Shown piece after piece: positions 4,538 through 6,803 of a DNA stretch of 6,803 nucleotides. Position 1 is the first letter of the stretch, and each line of letters opens with the position of its first letter. Source of the DNA: Oscillospiraceae bacterium (GTDB taxonomy: Bacteria; Bacillota; Clostridia; Oscillospirales; Ruminococcaceae); NCBI GenBank assembly GCA_017848075.1, contig JAGALG010000037.1, forward strand, positions 1 through 6,803, read 5' to 3'. The position numbers were made by a program, and so were the translations under genes. The notes beneath the pieces were generated by a model. The model searched no databases and was not told the origin of the DNA. It worked only from the letters and a program-made list of their open reading frames with translations.

Positions 4538-6751
4538 CTATCCTTTCTGTTCTTCTCCGAACATCTTCCAATCCTGTTTCACCAGAGAACGATCCAACCA
4601 TTCCAAGCCCTCCAGTGACTCCAAGCGACTGTAATGTCTTCCATCCCATGCTTTTGATTCGAAGCAGAAGGCTTTGCTGCTGTCCTCTGCCGCCTGAATC
4701 GATGCTCCACGGCTATAGAGAACCAGCTCATTGTCATAGCGGAAGCAAAGCAGGCTGCCGCTGTGCCGCTGATCCACAGCCCAGCACTCATCCTCTTCCC
4801 AGTCCGGTTCAAAGTCCGGTTCAATGGACAGTCTGGTGATCTCTCCGGGCTGCCAGTCTCCTCTCTGCCAATAATTTCGCGGCTCCAGCCGATAGAACAA
4901 GGGATCAGCGCTCTTTAGCTTGGCAGGACAATACAGCAGCAGATCTCGACAATCGGAACAGCGACTCCAGTCAAAGCCGCTCAGATCCAGCTCCTGCAGC
5001 CGCAGACAGCCTCGAAACAGCTCCGGTGCGGCAAGCAGATTCTTGGTGTTCCAATGGCTCAAATTCAAGCCCTGCAGCTCCATACAGCCTCGGAACAAAC
5101 AGCTCATATCTCTTACCTCTTCCACAGACCAACGGCTCACATCCACTTCGTGGAGCCAGCTGCAGCCATCAAAGAGGCCGCCCATATCCTGCACAGAACA
5201 GGTATCCCAGTTCTCCACCGCCAATTCCATCAGCCAGCGGCACTCCCGGAACAGTTCCCGAAGAATACTAACATTGCTGAGATTCCACCGGCTCACATCC
5301 AGCCGTTTCAATTTATAACAACCGGCAAACATTCGGCTCAGATTCTTTGCCTTCCTCAAATCAAAATGACCAACGGACAACTCCTGCAGATGCTCATTTC
5401 CCGCAAACATCTCTGACAGATCCTCTGCCTTGGAGCAGTTTAACTGTTCCAAGCCCTCGATCTTCTGCAGCCAGGAGCGTCCCGTTTCATCCATGATGGT
5501 AAAGGCCCGACGACTGTCCTGATTCGCAAATATTTCTCCTTCATATTGTGCACAAAGATGCAGCTGATCCCCCGCCAGCACACAGCACAGACTGCCACTA
5601 TTCCGTTCATCTGCTGCCCAAGCATGATCCTGTCGAGATGGCAGCAGCGCACCATGGCGTAAGTTGATTCGGGTTATATAATGGAGAATTTGTGGACGCT
5701 TGCAGTTCTTCATCCAGCGGTCACCCGGAGCCAGAGTCTTTAGCGCAGGCTCCTCCGGTAAGTGCAGCAAGGCACTGCAGCCCACAAAGGCACCATTCAT
5801 GCTGGCACTTGTAGAAAAATGAAAATGAGAGAGTTCCAGCTCTTTTAAAGAAGAACAAAGGTGGAAGAGTTTATCAAAATGCCTTACCATGGCTGTATTC
5901 CAGCCCTTCAGCTTCAGCACTTCCAAGCTGCTGCAGCGATTAAACAGGCCGCTTAAATCCTCCACTGCAGTACATTTCCACTTGGATAGTTTCAGTTGTT
6001 TCAGCTTTGAGCAGCCACTGAACATCCACGACAGATTTTTGGCTTTCGCTAACATCCACTGCTCTACTGACAACTGTTCCAAAGCACTGCAGTCCATGAA
6101 CATGCGACTCAAACTTTCCGCCTGCCGCAGATTCCACCGTGATACATCCACTGTTTGCAGAGAGACACAGCCTTCAAACAGACTGTCCGCCTGCCGAATC
6201 GCTGCTGTATTCCAAGAAGAAAGAGACAGGTTCCGCAGTTTTTTACAGTGTGCAAAGCAAAAAGACAGATCCCTTACCCGTTCTGTGTTCCACTGCTCCA
6301 GATCCAGTTTTTCCAAGCTGCTGCACTCCATGAACATGCCGCTTAGATTCTTGGCAGAAGATAGATCCCATGTGGACAAGTCAACTTCTTTCAGCAAAGT
6401 ACAGCCCCGGAAACAGTTTTGGAAGTTCCGCACTTTGCCTGTATTCCAGGCTTTTAGATTCAGTTGGCGCAAAAAGGCACAGCCGTGAAACAGATCGCTT
6501 AAATCTTCTGTCTTACTACAATCCAAACATTCCAGGCCTTGGATCTCCTGCACAAAAACAAAGCCGGAAAACAATCCCGGCAGAATCGGAATACAAGAGC
6601 CACAAAGAAACAGCTGTCCATCCTGCAGACAGCAATCTGCCTGCAGTTCATCACTGTGCCAAGCCTCTGCAGAGCTTCCCATTTCCATCTCTGGAACGAT
6701 CACAATACGGATCACCTGTTCTTTGGGCAAACTGCCTCGATACCAGCTCAT
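4538..6751 (-). CDS. BspA-like leucine-rich-repeat protein, three modules, apparently cytoplasmic
   Basis: 737 aa from the ATG at 6751. This start is preferred because AAGGAG (6759-6764) is seven bases upstream; the ATG at 6757 is one base from it, too close. Residues 94-327 hold nine and 455-610 six repeats of 26 aa of the BspA/DUF285 type, consensus LxxLxLSxWNxxxVxxLSxLFxGCSS. Three related head segments (about 13-78, 358-438, 638-719) share (I/V)xRI/L, a Trp-xx-Asp element, a Cys-containing strand and LEGLExLD. The layout is thus head-repeats, head-repeats, head, with the last head ending in a decayed repeat start (DWKMF). There is no signal peptide, membrane helix, LPXTG or cell-wall repeat, so unlike surface BspA it should stay inside the cell. 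Position 24 of all 15 repeats is Cys. Such repeats bind proteins; the partner is unknown. It is the first gene of an operon with the GNAT gene. Confidence 0.82.
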   Translation of the reverse strand: MSWYRGSLPKEQVIRIVIVPEMEMGSSAEAWHSDELQADCCLQDGQLFLCGSCIPILPGLFSGFVFVQEIQGLECLDCSKTEDLSDLFHGCAFLRQLNLKAWNTGKVRNFQNCFRGCTLLKEVDLSTWDLSSAKNLSGMFMECSSLEKLDLEQWNTERVRDLSFCFAHCKKLRNLSLSSWNTAAIRQADSLFEGCVSLQTVDVSRWNLRQAESLSRMFMDCSALEQLSVEQWMLAKAKNLSWMFSGCSKLKQLKLSKWKCTAVEDLSGLFNRCSSLEVLKLKGWNTAMVRHFDKLFHLCSSLKELELSHFHFSTSASMNGAFVGCSALLHLPEEPALKTLAPGDRWMKNCKRPQILHYITRINLRHGALLPSRQDHAWAADERNSGSLCCVLAGDQLHLCAQYEGEIFANQDSRRAFTIMDETGRSWLQKIEGLEQLNCSKAEDLSEMFAGNEHLQELSVGHFDLRKAKNLSRMFAGCYKLKRLDVSRWNLSNVSILRELFRECRWLMELAVENWDTCSVQDMGGLFDGCSWLHEVDVSRWSVEEVRDMSCLFRGCMELQGLNLSHWNTKNLLAAPELFRGCLRLQELDLSGFDWSRCSDCRDLLLYCPAKLKSADPLFYRLEPRNYWQRGDWQPGEITRLSIEPDFEPDWEEDECWAVDQRHSGSLLCFRYDNELVLYSRGASIQAAEDSSKAFCFESKAWDGRHYSRLESLEGLEWLDRSLVKQDWKMFGEEQKG
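4922..5389 (-). repeat. BspA-type repeat array, module 2 (six units of 26 aa)
   Basis: Six consecutive 78-base units with the same pattern as module 1; for example LKRLDVSRWNLSNV and LHEVDVSRWSVEEV. The final unit is degenerate (LLLYCPAKLK). The array is separated from module 1 by the second head segment (5438-5680). Confidence 0.85.
5771..6472 (-). repeat. BspA-type repeat array, module 1 (nine units of 26 aa)
   Basis: Nine consecutive 78-base units without insertions, each encoding the pattern L-x2-L-x-L-x2-W...F-x2-C. The last unit (LKELELSHFHFS) has lost the Trp and the following one is a remnant (LLHLPEEP). Units are diverged at DNA level, so this is an old array rather than a recent expansion. 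Confidence 0.85.
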
Positions 6752-6782
6752 GGCCATGCTCCTTCCATAAAATACTAAACCC

Positions 6783-6788
6783 AGTATA
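6783..6788 (-). promoter_or_regulatory. Possible -10 box upstream of BspA-like gene
   Basis: Reading leftward, TATACT (5/6 match) lies about 30 bases before the start codon, in an AT-rich leader. The matching -35 box would fall beyond the window edge, so this promoter cannot be confirmed. ATACT/AGTAT (6772-6776 and 6783-6787) form a short inverted repeat around the likely start point. Confidence 0.3.
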
Positions 6789-6803
6789 TCATTATGGGCC
6801 CCA

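Noticed and set aside
4234..4839. Plus-strand frame of 201 codons spanning the GNAT/BspA junction
   Set aside because: It lies opposite two well-supported genes and has a composition typical of a reverse-frame shadow, without any motif.
4900..6500. Periodic similar stretches about 78 bases apart, suggesting a CRISPR or DNA repeat array
   Set aside because: The period equals 26 codons in one open frame and the similarity is at protein level (leucine-rich repeats). There are no identical repeats with unique spacers.
6546..6608. Hydrophobic run in the BspA-like protein (about residues 48-67, QLFLCGSCIPILPGLFSG) as membrane segment or late signal sequence
   Set aside because: The equivalent positions in the second and third head copies are polar, so this is a variable part of a soluble domain. 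It also lies too far from the N-terminus for a signal peptide.

Overview
The window (6,803 bases, roughly even base composition) looks like chromosomal DNA of a low-to-mid-GC Firmicute, most likely a gut Clostridium of the Oscillospiraceae/Ruminococcaceae type. The evidence is the strong AGGAGG-type ribosome binding sites, the Firmicute-style promoters, the mltG-to-U32 gene order known from Bacillus and Clostridia, and the phage-type sigma-region-4 protein common in gut Clostridia. No genus can be named from the sequence alone.

Layout, left to right. (1) 6-2439, minus strand: a housekeeping operon, mltG (endolytic murein transglycosylase) followed one base later by a U32-family protein of the TrhP/YrrO type (tRNA hydroxylation). 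Its promoter is visible at 2500-2528. (2) 2537-3455, minus strand: a two-gene regulatory unit, an XRE-type helix-turn-helix repressor followed by an ImmA/IrrE-type zinc metallopeptidase. (3) 3456-3618: a 163-base divergent control region with three copies of the near-palindrome ACACAAAYTGTGT, a strong rightward promoter and a weaker leftward one. A sequence matching the Firmicute LexA (SOS) box lies inside the rightward promoter spacer. (4) 3619-4035, plus strand: a small protein with a coiled-coil-like N-terminus and a sigma-70 region-4-like C-terminus. It ends at a bidirectional terminator (4042-4070). (5) 4072-6751, minus strand: a long BspA-like leucine-rich-repeat protein without signal peptide or anchor, followed four bases later by a GNAT N-acetyltransferase.

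The most interesting part is block 2-4. The XRE/ImmA pair is organised like the ImmR/ImmA switch of ICEBs1-type elements, where DNA damage or a host signal leads ImmA to cut the repressor. Here the divergent output is a single phage-type sigma-like regulator, and no integrase, transposase or other mobile-element gene is in the window. It may be a domesticated or relic prophage/ICE switch whose targets lie elsewhere. The second point of interest is the BspA-like protein, which is built from three tandem modules: a shared head domain plus repeats, head plus repeats, and head alone. It appears to be cytoplasmic, unlike the classical surface BspA proteins.

There is no gene-free stretch above 300 bases. 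The largest gap is the divergent control region.
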